Assembly (NCBI GenBank): GCA_030998015.1
Contig: JARWMV010000253.1
Coordinates: 124,001-188,000 of the forward strand
Reading direction: 5' to 3'
Source of the DNA: Ceratorhiza oryzae-sativae
Lineage: Eukaryota; Basidiomycota; Agaricomycetes; Cantharellales; Ceratobasidiaceae
DNA length: 64,000 nucleotides
The translations under genes and the position numbers were made by a program. The notes under the pieces are model-generated. The model did no database searches. It saw only the letters and a program-made list of their open reading frames with translations, and was not told the origin of the DNA. This document shows, one piece after another, positions 1 through 11,259 of the stretch (positions are counted from its first letter, which is position 1; the number at the start of each line of letters is the position of its first letter).

Positions 1-412
1 GTGATGAACTCATGAGGGATGTAGCAGGCTTGTCGTACCTGTTGTATTAGCTTGGGAATGATTGAGAGATCAAGAGCACCGTTCTGTGAAATTCTGCCAA
101 GCTACCTTTAGGACGAGCGCATAGTCCTGGTCCAGCGCCAAGTCAACACGGAGCACCTGCTGGGTATTTCTTTCTCTCTTTCGATTAGGATGCGCGATTT
201 GAGTCCTACAACAACACAAAATCGAACTGAACGTAAAAAATAACAAAAGTGGTGAAATACGTGACCGAACGGTTTGGCATTATTGTATTCATGAAGCTTG
301 TTAAATATATGCATGCAAAAATAAACGTCAAACACGTGACCCTATTTTATTTTTATTTTTACTTGAAGAATTTATGAGACACGTGTCCGCCTTGAGCCTC
401 CTTATGCCCACC
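1..412. other. Upstream region, no gene seen
   Basis: I see no coding frame with splice support here. The last 80 bases before the Crinkler-like gene are AT-rich (a T-rich run near 340-360) and are the likely promoter and 5' leader of that gene. Confidence 0.4.
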
Positions 413-2413
413 ATGGCTCAAACAGTACAGCTTAATTATTATTACCTCGGTGCCAAGTCATATGAAGGGTTTTATATACGTGTATCGATGGATGACGCCA
501 TGCTAGACGTGGTCGATAAAATCATTGACCGAAACCGGCAAATGAACCTCCCACAACTGCATTGGCAACTACCATCTCTGTACAAGACCGACCGTTCGCG
601 TGAAGATTTGCCACTATCGGTTGGAAAACTAGATCGGCGTGACCTCGTCTTGATCATGGACCAAAAAGTCAGCGATTACTGGCCAGATGCAAGCCAGATT
701 GATACAAGCCGCATCCAGCTATTAGTTAACGCCAAAGGTATGCAGTCGCTTGCCTCAGTATTCTAAATTCGATCTACGTTTTATCACTCGCATTTTTTCG
801 TCCCCTTTTCTCTCCTTGTTCCCAAGCTTAATTATGTATTGAACCAGGTTGGCCAACTCAAGCAGAGCACCCGGACGAGGACCTGCGTGAATTACCCAGC
901 ACTTTTCGGAAACTACAGCTCCGTGCGTGCGATTCTGTTTTTTTTTTTTCATCCGATCGGTTCAATGAATACATTGAATAACAGAGAACAAGGAAACCGC
1001 CAGATGGTTTAAACAACGCAAAGCACCTTCAAAAAGCGTTCGTCCCTCCCTCTACCTACTTCAGCAGAATCAAGAAACTGCCCCCATTTACAATGGACGC
1101 CCTGCGGAGCGTACAGGACTCCCGATCCAACTCTATCATCCCGTCTTTGATCATTTCTTGCAAACTCTAGAAGCCACCGACGAACTTACTGCAGCCGAAT
1201 ATAGAAACACTCAGGACCTCACATTTGTAGCTCAGGGAATATACCGTAAAGAAGCCAGTAGTTGGGAAGCACTCGTTCAATATTTCTATGTCTCGTTAAA
1301 TGCTACCATTAGTAGAGACGCTCCAGTCGCAAACTGCAAGCCTGATGGACTTATCCAATTCACCAACCCGGATTCAGGAATGTCCCTTTACTGCTCCATC
1401 ATCGAAGTCAAAAATGAAGTAGGAATAGGAGCATGCGACCCATCAATTCAGGCGGCAGAGGACTATGGAATATGCTGGAGCCAGGACAGAGTGAGTGCTT
1501 ATATCGGTGCGTTAGCTCAGTACATCAAACCCATGCTCCACAATAGGTGTCACCAATCCGCGAGAGTTGTTGTTGTCCATCACTCCTCATTGCCATCGCT
1601 GGCCCTTGGATGTGTATACTAGGGGCCGTATACCTGGACTATGTTACTGTGCAGCCTTTGACTGATTATATCTGGCTTGGGCATCACCCTCAGCAGGACA
1701 TGCACTTGAGGCTAATGACTCGCGTATTTCGTGCTGCCAAGGAATCTATCGCCGAACTGTCGAAATACTACAAATCTCTTTCCATTACTCCACCTAAAGT
1801 CGAGAACCTGATGCGATTCTTTCCCTACATCCGACAATACGAGAATGATGATGGCACCGTCACTCACTTTAACTACAACGAGCATATTGATCGGGCCACC
1901 AGAAGACCAGTATTTACTGCTACAACCGACTCCGGGCAAGATATAGTCGTCAAGTTCGCCGAGCAGTACAACATTGAAGCACATTGGCTCCTAGCACAAA
2001 ACCAACTCGCCCCCATCGTGCTGTTCTATAAAGCGCCAACTCACTCTAGAGGACTACACTGCGTCATAATGGAGCGCGTTCAATCCGTGCCTCTTGATGG
2101 GTGGGACGTAGCTGGTGCAGCCAAACCAAATCTCGAGAGCGTTCAAAGAGATGTCCAAAAGGCGCTTGACATTCTGCACAGCGGTAACTGGGTATTTGGA
2201 GACCTTCGGTCACCCAATGTTCTTGTCATTGAACGAGACAGCTCGGCCAACGCTATGCTGGTCGATTTCGATTGGTGTGGTCGAGAGGGGATTGCCCGCT
2301 ACCCTGCTGGATTGAATGATGATGGGAAAATCAGTTGGCCAGATGGAGTCGAAAGGGGCAGCGTTATGCGAAAGCAACACGACCTTGATATGTTTGAGAA
2401 ATTATTCAAATAG
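413..2413 (+). CDS. Crinkler-like protein: header + PD-(D/E)xK nuclease-like + kinase-like domain
   Basis: The proposed exons are 413-737, 848-922, 985-1490 and 1547-2413 (590 aa). The ATG at 413 sits in a strong CCACCATGG context; an in-frame ATG at 374 would add 13 residues. Introns of 110, 62 and 56 nt restore one frame. Residues about 1-135 resemble the ubiquitin-like header of Crinkler (CRN) proteins. Residues about 160-350 hold PD (D254) and EVK (E274, K276), the pattern of a PD-(D/E)xK nuclease. Residues about 420-590 look kinase-like: VVKF (K438), GDLRSPN (D521, N526) in place of HRDxxxxN, and VDFD (D542) in place of DFG. Fungal CRN-type proteins combining nuclease and kinase domains are known. 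No signal peptide is visible. It lies at the edge of the transposon block yet is unbroken. Domain calls rest on motifs only; activity and target are unknown. Confidence 0.72.
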
Positions 2414-3643
2414 TCTATACAGATGTGTATTACTGTACTGGCATAACGCCGCAACCCCTGGTCAAATATACTGGCGTGTATGCACATTTCAGCATGTAGC
2501 TATTCCAATTTCGGGGGATTGTTTTTGGCAGGGAGGATTTCCCCAGGGACTCATAGTTTGATAAGCATTCAAGTTTCGACCCATTATTAACTACTTCGGA
2601 AAGTTTGGAGGCCGCAATTGCAACAAATTTAGAGCAACGAATGCATGCACACATTTACTAGCTCCTGATTTATTTTGGCTTAACTATATGCAGCTGCACC
2701 ATGCAAGGAACACAAGTGCAATTCCACACAAGGAATACATGTGAAATTTCATGTAATGAGGATGTGTGCAGTTCAATGCAATTCTGGTGTACAATAATAA
2801 TTGTTCACCTAGCAGCAATTCCATATTGTTATTGCAGTGTGAAATTTCCCATAAATAAGTTGGCTATACAATAGAAGCCCCGATGATGTATAGAGTCGGG
2901 GGAATGCTTATTTGGGGTTTATACATGATTGGGGTTGCCCCTAAATCACTGATGAATTTCATATATGTACACTCAGGAGAGAACGGGCTAAATACATGAT
3001 CAATCTAAAACAACACCAATTGAGTGCTAAGGTCTGAAAGAAACAATAGATTAGCTTGGAGACAGGGCTTGGTAAATTTGATGGCACTGGCAAGTTCAAT
3101 CAAAAGAGCTTGGGCACACTGATGGAGACATGCATCACAGATCATCGACATTGCAGTAAGTTGATTGATCTTGTAGACGTCCTCCTTGCCAGCATCCTCC
3201 TGTTTGATTGCTTGCTGAAGTAGCAGGCGTTTACAGTTAGCCTATTGGGAGGGCAGGCATCAACAGTGCACAAATCCTGCCCTCAATGACCTTGTGCTGC
3301 TGTATCATAGCCTTAGTAATTGACTGACTCTTATTTGAAATTAGCACCTGGGCATGCCTGGGTGGAATTCTTATTTGGGGTCTATACTTATTTACCAGTA
3401 TACATCATTGGGGTCACAACTGTATTAGGATTAGCAATTTAGCAGGACACTGCAAATATCAATCAACCAATCAAACCTAATCAAATAACCAACATCTTCT
3501 TACACAGTTTCACAGGCCTTTAGGCACACACAATGTCAGTTAGTCATGTTGAAGTTTCCAAGATACAACAGCAAGGGCAAGAGAGTATACACAAATCATT
3601 TGCAATAGTGATGCAGCAACAGAGCTGCAACACAAAAGCAGTG
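2414..3643. other. AT-rich, CpG-poor region without a recognisable gene
   Basis: No ORF with recognisable motifs. Two short related stretches, near 2919-2945 and 3372-3415, share a core reading ttatttggggt followed by tatac and cattggggt, so parts of a small decayed repeat may be present. CpG is sparse, as in the element block that follows. Confidence 0.4.
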
Positions 3644-3967
3644 ATGTCATGAGTCATGATCAAAGGTCTCATGGCTAACCATCATTTTTCCCTTTGTCTG
3701 GCTCTTTTGTCTTGTGGCTTGACCACACTCCTTTCATGAGAAAGCACCTCCACATGCTTACTGAGCCACATGCTGTTCTTAGTCACTTGCTTACTGATCA
3801 CTGCCATTCATCCTTACTCATCTTACTATCTGGCTGACTGATCACTGCCATTCTTTCTTACTCATCCTGCATGTTCACTTAGTCACTCCCTTGGTTAGAA
3901 TAGTATAAAAGCAAGGAGAGCAAGCCAGTATACCCCAGCATGCTCTACCTTGTCAATTCCCCTGTAA
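3644..3967 (+). repeat. Dispersed repeat, copy 1 (LTR-like, with TATA box)
   Basis: This stretch matches the reverse complement of 30598-30899 by eye over most of its length, including the shared promoter-like GTATAAAAG near 3903 and the downstream run ending in caattcccc. The similarity stops at about 3967. A TATA box about 60 bases from the conserved end suggests an LTR or other promoter-bearing repeat end, but no full element can be delimited. Confidence 0.5.
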
Positions 3968-3975
3968 AACACTGG

Positions 3976-4173
3976 TATGTTTGTGTGTGCAACCCACTTT
4001 AGGCTTCTTTGAGCTGGAGCTTCATGTTTTCTGGGCTCTTTTGTGATACAGCTAACAGTAGTGGGGTTAATGTGGAACCAGGCCCCAATTTTGGATGTAC
4101 TATGCCCCCAAGCTTGCATATTGTGAATCATTGCCTTGGTAGGCTCATCAATGTGTCTCCCAGGCATATTCAA
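3976..4173 (-). pseudogene. Helix-turn-helix fragment of a Tc1-like transposase
   Basis: A short minus-strand frame starts with a Met at 4173. It encodes about 65 residues with a homeodomain-like helix-turn-helix pattern (GHSTSKIGAWF followed by NPTTVS), as at the N-terminus of Tc1/mariner (DDE_3) transposases. No catalytic DDE part follows: the frame runs into the dispersed repeat at 3967. It is a truncated relic. Family assignment rests on the HTH pattern alone. Confidence 0.4.
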
Positions 4174-5464
4174 GTCAGCTCAATGTTGAAAATTGTTGTG
4201 GGCAAGGGGGAGAGTGGGCACATACACAGGCTGTTCCCACACATGATATCCAAGTTACATAATTGATGCAGGATACCTTTTTGGCAAGTGACACACATGT
4301 CCTTGTGCGTCGCTCCAAATTGTACAATAATTTACAGATATATACATTCAATGTCTGGCTACAACTTTCATTATATGGCCGAGTGCCCAAGTCTACTTGT
4401 TCGCCCACCCTGGCAAGTCCAATCTCAGAAACCATGAGAAAGATCACATGCTGCATCAATTTTGTAAGCAAGTGTATACATTGACTAACAGCCTACATAG
4501 TCATACATGGACTGCATCCTCTTGTCAATTGATATGGCTCAGCAACCTGTAGAATCCCCTGTTGACATATTTGTTTACAGTATGTTTAACTGCTCTCATC
4601 CATGTAGTAGGGTACTTACATCTTGACTAGAAACACTGGTCTTCAACATTGTCAATGGCAAACACATGCTGTTTAACCTGCTGGTTTGGTTGTACAGGCA
4701 GTGTGCAGTTGGGAATGAATGGGACAGGCTTACTCAACTGTTGCTGGATGTTTTGAGTGCCCCCAGTGAGTCCTTTCAATTAACAGTTTGTCAGTACAAT
4801 GTACTGACTTCAGGACCAAGCTTCAAGTGTGGATGTAGAACATGTGTTCTTGTTTGCTGGCTTGATCATCAGCAAGTGTCAGCACAACCTCTCACCATAT
4901 AGGATCCAGGCCACTGCCACACTTGGCTCCTACTTGAAAGCCAGTTGTGTCAAGCCAGGGGCATTGCAGTTGCCATTACATGGGAGGGAGAAGGCAAAGG
5001 AGGGGACAAAGGCTGTGAAGGATGATACACCTGCATTGATGACTGTTTGTTAGCTATTTCACAATGTATTTATGGTTTTTACAAATGATAAGTGCTCTAT
5101 GGGCACATGTTGGACTTTTCTCATGCATGGAGGGATCTTAATTGCACAAATAATCATATTTTCATGCTTGTGAAATAATTACAACTTGTGTTCTCTCCAG
5201 TGCTTAGCTCACTGCTGTCAGTGCAAGAAGTTGGCCAGAAATGCAGGAACTCCACTGAAAAATGCAGGAACAAACCTGCAGGAGTGCTGAATTCATGCAG
5301 CCACACTGGGCAGGAGTTGACAAGTCAAGGGTGGTTTCTTTGTCAGCTCCCACACCTGTGTTGCTGAAATCACTGGAAAGATCTCTGGCAAGCACTGGTT
5401 TTCCAACACACTGGAGTTGAGCATCACATGCTCAACTTGTTGTCATGACTAGTAGGTTCAGTAT
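4174..5464. other. CpG-poor region without a recognisable gene
   Basis: Several short open frames exist but none has motifs, splice structure or similarity to anything else in the window. Composition matches decayed transposon sequence. Confidence 0.4.
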
Positions 5465-5765
5465 CATCTGAAACCCTGCCTCCACTGTCCCAAACACCAT
5501 TGGTGCCATCTCAAGCTCTCTCCCTGTTGCCTTCCACAATCCCACTCCACCCATCCACAGTCATGAGTAATTGCTGCCCTAGCTGTGCCTCCACAAAGCT
5601 CTATCCTGATTGAAGCACTGTAATGGCAGCTCATTGACAAACTTAGCCTCTTGTGTGTCAGAACAACCTTTGGTTCTCTAATCTCTTTTGTTGACAAGAG
5701 GTGGGGTTACCCTGCACCCTTAAGTACCTGGGTAACAGAGGTCATCTTCTTATTCCTGTAACACA
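5465..5765 (+). repeat. Fragment related to the leader of Gypsy element B
   Basis: By eye this stretch aligns with 10985-11285, the leader just after the 5' LTR of element B. Both contain an aacaccattgg motif, a ccctgttgccttcc motif, an atcccactccacc motif and a gaggtggggtt motif in the same order. It is a diverged, CpG-poor copy of the leader of a related element, without coding capacity. Confidence 0.5.
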
Positions 5766-5831
5766 GGATATGTTACTTCATTGCCCCTGGACCCAAGTAT
5801 GCTTTGGTGGAATGCATTTCTTTTAGCTGCC

Positions 5832-7142
5832 TGTTACAGATGACTGACATTTTCAATTACTTTTAGTCTGCCCTGTCAACCTCAATCATTGCCTCTGTAA
5901 TTAAATTGTGAAAGACTTGAATTTGTATGCACTTCAAATTGTACTATTTTGTGTCCCTTTAAATAGCATCAATTCTCCACTTTCCAACCCACCTTTTATT
6001 ATGATTTTACAGTAGGTTCTCAGAGAGATAAAGAGGTTGCAATATTTCCTCTTATCAGAAAATATTGATTACAATATCATGCCACTCATATCTTGGCAAC
6101 CACTTATGCTATCAAGATGAACTTGTGCTCTATCAATAGCTAATCTTTGGTGGTACCTCCTGCCTGAAGATTGTCACAATCCACCAGATACTCATGCTGG
6201 AATGGTCTGGAGATCATTAGGATTTTACTAGACCATCAATCAAGATCTAATGACTCCAGTGAGTCAGGAGAGCCTTCCCAATGAATCCAGAAGCTTCTCT
6301 GACTCACTTTATGACTCACTGAGATGTAGCCTCCATTCATTACATGTATATACTATGATAATATGATCTACAAGTCAATAGCAGGTCTTAGATGCATCAA
6401 TGCCTTTGATCCACACCCTGTCTTTACTCTTTTATCCTGTACTGGGCTAGGGTGTACCCCAGGTATAGCAGTACCCTCTTTGATGATTGCACTGGCATGC
6501 ATGCATCTATTTGGCTCTGGAATGCCCTCCTCAGGGTATAATGGGGCCTCCCCTGAGGCCCTTCCAGACCACTCCTCCTCATTACAACTCAACCCAGACT
6601 GGTTATTGGTTTCTTTTTCTCTTTCTATTCCTCTTGTCTGTGTGTGATTTCCTATATGACTAGTACTGAGGAATAAAGTACCATATTAGTTATATACTGT
6701 CTGATTCATTGTATCTTATGTACAGAGATATATAAGTGTACAATATTGCCTGATTGAGCATGACATTAAGTACCAGCTATTAGAGGAAATCTAAGTACCT
6801 GTAGCTGAGGAAATACATGCATTAGGCAGCCCTCCATCTATCCAATAAGCTATCACTTAAGTCTAGTATTAAGATTAGTATCAGTTAGTCCCAGTGACTA
6901 GGGCTGAACTACTTTTAAGATATCTAAGGGAACCTGATCATAGTAGTCTTGCTCTTTATACCTATAAATTAGTGATTTTACACTGTGAAAGATTAAGACT
7001 GCCTTGAGTGTTACTTGATCACATTGCAACTACTTTGAGCCTTCTTACTCTAGTCTAAGAAGTATTGAGTACAATTAGTGTATACCAACATATCTACATT
7101 TGCTTAAGCTCTAGATATTCAAGTGTACCCTGACCCATAACA
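5832..7142 (+). repeat. LTR of family L1, old copy
   Basis: This 1311-bp copy begins TGTTACAG and ends CCCATAACA. It aligns along its whole length with the solo LTR at 13023-14332, including the TATA-like box and the final CTCTAGATAT region. Flanking 5-mers (ctgcc and gcttg) do not match, so the insertion duplication is lost or the copy is recombinant. Positions that are CpG in the 13023 copy are mostly TpG or CpA here, marking it as older. Confidence 0.75.
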
Positions 7143-7246
7143 GCTTGATAACTTTGAAGTCATCTTGCAACCACAACTCAACAATTTCTATCCCTCTATG
7201 ACCCTCCATTGCAAGCATCTGAACAGTCCACCCTGTGCCATGAGGC

Positions 7247-7715
7247 TGTCATGGCCTAGACCATGAGCACAAATTTACTCCAATTAATTATGATTTGTAT
7301 TTATTGACTGCATCATGTGACCTTGTTGTTGCTGACCATTGTTTATGTATTCTGGAATATTCTGTTGACATGGCACCATCTCTTGTATTGTATAATTTTA
7401 CCTTGCTTCCCATTTCACTTGTACAGCCCCTTTAGTGAATATATAAGGGAGATTCTGAGAGCCCTTAAGCCTCAGAACTTGACCTACTGTCAATAACCCC
7501 TTCCACCTGTGTTGGTCACCAAGCCACATAGCCTCCACCCAGGCCTCTTTAGGTTAAGCACACCTCTTAAGTTGCTCTGCATGTTGTTGCAACCTATCCC
7601 CTCACTGCCTGTCCACCTCTAGGCATTGTGGTTTGACCTTTGGCTGTCAGAGCCCATAGGTCTGCCTTTGCCTCACAAGCATTAGGCCTTGCTGTTCACA
7701 TCATTGGCTCTGACA
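7247..7715 (+). repeat. Solo LTR of family L2, copy 1
   Basis: A 469-bp stretch with termini TGTCATGG and CTCTGACA, related to 31576-32091. Flanks are gaggc on the left and aaggc on the right, a 5-bp target duplication with one mismatch. A TATATAAGGG box lies near 7440. No internal region adjoins it, so it is a solo LTR. Confidence 0.7.
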
Positions 7716-7808
7716 AAGGCAACTTATTGATGTCTATGACCATTGCCCAATTGCCATCCCAATACATGTGCTCACAGAGCTACCCACATTAAGGAAGCAT
7801 CCTTCAAC

Positions 7809-8351
7809 TTAGTTAAGACATTGACCCACTCTTCTTAAACATATTTGTTTATTCCAATATTCTCTGCTCATGCCAGACTCCATCAAGAGGTGAGCAAGCT
7901 CAAAGCGCTGCCACTTGGACAAAACCCCCATGTTCAGGTACTTGCCCTGCCTGAGCTCTTTCTCTGTGGCTTTGTGAATAGGCATTCCAACTGTTGGTAT
8001 GTTGTATTCCTGGACATATACTGTATGCCCATACTCATCAGTCTCTTTGCTCAGTTTGATTCTTATGCCACTGCTGCTGGAACCATCAGATAACATAGGT
8101 TGTGGACTTGATCCCAGGAGCACTTCATCATACAAAGGTAACTATGCTATTTCAGCATTCTGCTCAGCATCTGAATTGGCTGACTCTTGTTGCAATTCAG
8201 GCTCAAAGTCCTTGTCACCACCATATTTGCTTGGCACCAGATCCTCTTCTATCTCATCTGCATGTCCTGTTTCCACTGGCTCTTTGCACCACCTTGCACC
8301 TATCAGATCTTCATCTCCTTCCTCCATGTATTCTTTAGTAGTGTTGCTATG
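7809..8351 (-). pseudogene. Plavaka/KDZ-like DNA-transposon ORF, inner part (element D)
   Basis: This minus-strand frame continues in register from 29398 once element A is removed: the junction codon CAT is shared, and the host duplication (ctatg/atatg) accounts for the joint. The upper part is acidic; the lower part has a KWQRFELAHLLMESG stretch resembling the region before the catalytic core of Agaricomycete Plavaka-type transposases. One stop lies between 8142 and 8135, and the frame dies at 7809. Family is inferred; continuity across the insertion is seen. Confidence 0.45.
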
Positions 8352-8814
8352 TGTTATGACCCATCAAACAGACATAACAGGGTAACCAAATATGTTTACA
8401 GATTTATGGCATGTTTTTTCCTAAGCAGAATGAGCCATAAACAAGGTCACATGATCTTGGCGCTTACAGCAGAATCACGTGACCTCAGCACTTAACCCTC
8501 AGGCCTTGTGTGGCTCTATAAGATTTGGAGCTGCACACACCTAAGATAAACAATTACCTAACCCATGGTACTATATATAACCCATACCAACTGCAGATTG
8601 TGCTTAAATAATACATCTGCAGCCACTGCAGCCACAGGCATATATAAGGAGGATGAAGCAAGACTGGATGCCTCAGCTTGCTTTATTTTATCAACCACCA
8701 TAGACTGTAACAAACACTGTAACTAGAACACTCAATACATACTGCCTAACACCAAACTGTCAATGTAGCCACTACTTAAGTGCTTTGCAAGGAAGCATCC
8801 AGAGGGTCACAACA
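8352..8814 (+). repeat. 5' LTR of Gypsy element A
   Basis: This 463-bp LTR begins TGTTATGACCC and ends GGGTCACAACA, an inverted terminal pair. A TATATAAGG box lies at 8641. The last ~110 bases recur at 29297-29397 as the 3' LTR remnant. A CAGCTTGCTTTAT stretch about 34 bases after the TATA box is complementary to the sequence just after the LTR (see the primer site entry). Confidence 0.8.
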
Positions 8815-8816
8815 TT

Positions 8817-8828
8817 ATAAAGCAAGCT
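8817..8828 (+). other. Predicted self-primer binding site of element A
   Basis: ATAAAGCAAGCT here is the exact reverse complement of AGCTTGCTTTAT at 8675-8686 inside the 5' LTR, about 34 bases after the TATA box and so near the expected transcript start. It lies two bases after the LTR end. This layout matches Tf1-type self-priming, in which the mRNA 5' end folds back on the primer site. The match is seen; function is inferred. Confidence 0.6.
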
Positions 8829-8934
8829 CTTAACTTAACTAGTGGCAAACATAAGTATACTACACATATACCAAGGGCTGAGTACATGAGAAACCAGCTA
8901 ACTCCTGTGATACATAAGAGAACACAAAGAAACT

Positions 8935-10572
8935 ATGTCACAGAGACCACAAACTCAATCTCAAAGCAGAGCGGCAAATAGTAGACCACAATCACCCAAG
9001 CCCATTACTTCCCCAGAGGCCAAAGGTAACCCAGATGAAACCCTCCAAGGAATGCCAGGGGGGTTGCCACAAAATCCACAACCAGTGGCTCAACCTAACC
9101 CCACTTGGGCCCCCACCCTGGGAGGGCAAATAGGGGGAATACCACTCTGCAGCCCTCAACCACCAACTCTCCTAATAAATCCAGACCCAGAAGATATCTC
9201 AAATCCAGAGAGGGATGAGGTAGAAGATATGACCTGAACCATATACAAACAAGGCACCACCTTGGCAGAAGAGGCAAGGACACAACCCCAGCCAGGTTCC
9301 AGAGCCATAACCACTGCCAACCCTATTCACACCATTGCCACTGCCATCAGGGCAGGGCTCAAGGAACTTAGAGACAATAACCATAGGGAACTAGAAAAGG
9401 CAATCATGAGTATAAATCAGTGTCAAATGTCACTAACATGGCAAGAAGGAAACGTGGACTGGATGGTAAGATCAATGGAAACATCCAACAAAAATGTCCT
9501 CTATGTGGCAAAGAACCAGGATGACCTAAAAGTGGAAATGGGGAACCTGATAAAAGAATTAAAGGACATATCCATGGAAATAAACTGGGTATTGGGAATG
9601 CAAGAGTGAAAGCTCAAAAGCTTAGAGAAGAAAACTGAAAACACAGGGGAGATCCTGACTGCACTAGAACAATGGGTAACCAATCTAGGAAATGAGCTCC
9701 AGAAAACAACTGAAGCAGGAAGGCCAAGGGAAAGGACAGAAGAGACCAGGGGAAGCACTAGGGTGGTCATAGGAAGTGCCTCACAATCCCCCTCAGCCTC
9801 CCCAGTATGAACACCCTTTCTGGGAAGAACCTTCCAGGCTGAGTCCACAATAAGACCCTGAACAGAACCTCCATCCCAAGCAAACCAACCTACCCTTGCT
9901 GCAAACCACACTCCTAAGGAGGCGTGACTAGGAAGACCCAGCAAATTTAACAGGAAAAAAGGGAAGGAAGCAGAGAACTTCATAATTGGCATGGAACTTT
10001 TCTTTGCCAACTATGATGAATCAGCCTTTGACAACCAAAAAAAGATATCTGCTGTGTTAATGAATATGGAGGACAGGGAAGCAGCAAACTGGGCACAACC
10101 TTACTGCTGGAAACTACTAGCAGGCAAACGCACAGGGATCCTTGCATCCTGGAAGGATTTCAGGAAGGGATTCCTGGATGTCTTTAATGGCCCAGTCATA
10201 AAGGAAAAGACCATCTGGAAGCTAAGGAAGTTAATGCAAACCAAGAGTGCATTGGATTATGCTACCCAATTCCGGATCCTGATCCAAGAGGTAGACTGGA
10301 ACCAGGAGGCCCTCAAGGACCAATTCAGGGAAGGGTTAAAACCTGAAGTACAACAAGAGATCTTGAGGATTGAAGTACTGGCAAATGAGGCTGAAGGACC
10401 ATCATATACCCTAGATCAACTAATCAACTTTGCCTACAAAATGGATGACATGGAGTTTGCAAACCAGAAAATGAATGCAAAGACCAGCAACTCATCAAAT
10501 TTGACCTGGGCACCAGCAAGGTACAAACAAGGGGGAAACAAGCCTTCAGGGACCAGTGGCAAACTGGGGAAT
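8935..10572 (+). pseudogene. gag: gag of Gypsy element A, 5' part
   Basis: One frame runs from the ATG at 8935 to 10572 with five in-frame stops, all TGA (9235, 9607, 9808, 9859, 9925). The N-terminal part is Pro/Gln-rich; a middle part (about 9340-9720) is predicted coiled coil; the part from 9991 is a Retrotrans_gag-type capsid domain (WKDFRKGFLDVF, LDYATQFRILIQ). The frame is cut by element B at 10572 and resumes at 18881 with the zinc knuckle. All stops being TGA fits decay of CGA Arg codons. Confidence 0.75.
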
Positions 10573-10947
10573 TGTCACAAACTGACATGCATATATCCAC
10601 TCTACAATATTTTCTTGATTTATTACATTTTATGAGATCATCTTCAAACATACTTGCCTTTTATGGTATATCTGTGTCATGTGATTCAGGGAATGTTCCA
10701 GACTGATAACCAAGATATATTTCAACTCCAATGTGAAATTCCACAGTTCCACAGTTGCTTCTACTGCTTCTATCTCTCATCAGTCATGACTCACTGTATG
10801 GACTTGTTTGTTATGATGTGGCTTGTACTATGTATATAAACCAGGTCAAGTTTGCAGAGGACTCCTCAAGAACTTGACCTCTTGTCAAATACAAGTTCTT
10901 TCTTTTTCTTACTATTTTTCTTGTTGCCTGACTTGTCGTCGTCAACA
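10573..10947 (+). repeat. 5' LTR of element B
   Basis: A 375-bp LTR beginning TGTCACAAACTGACA and ending GTCAACA. A TATATAAA box is at 10833. Compared with the 3' LTR, most differences are transitions at former CpG sites; at several the two copies show alternative decay products (TG in one, CA in the other). Confidence 0.85.
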
Positions 10948-10949
10948 TC

Positions 10950-10960
10950 AGGTCAAGTTC
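10950..10960 (+). other. Predicted self-primer binding site of element B
   Basis: AGGTCAAGTTC is the exact reverse complement of GAACTTGACCT at 10870-10880 within the LTR, about 30-37 bases after its TATA box. The site is two bases past the LTR end, as in element A. No tRNA 3' end complement is obvious. The match is seen; self-priming is inferred by analogy with Schizosaccharomyces Tf1. Confidence 0.6.
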
Positions 10961-11259
10961 TTTCAATCATAAGTCTCAGTGTTGTCTGGGATACGTCTGG
11001 AACACCATTGGCGTTGTCTCAAGATAACTCCCTGTTGCCTTCCCCAATCCCACTCCACCTATCCACAGCCACAAGACATTGTTGCCCTATACATGCCTCT
11101 GTGAAACCTTGCATATTTATATCAGTTGAAGTGCTACTGGTCTTCACAGACGCGGCTGCTCACCAACCAAAGGTTGGGTCCCTCACACATCATAACAAGC
11201 TTCGGTTCTCTCATCTCCTTTGTCAACAGGAGGTGGGGTTGCTCATTGCCCTTAAGTAG

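Noticed and set aside
908..985. Frame break at a 12-T run in the Crinkler-like gene
   Set aside because: The T-run lies inside a 62-nt intron (923-984) with GT and AG ends; the exons join in frame.
5832..7142. L1 copies as the two LTRs of one full element (5832-14332)
   Set aside because: The 13023 copy has its own TTACC duplication inside gag of B, so it is an independent insertion.
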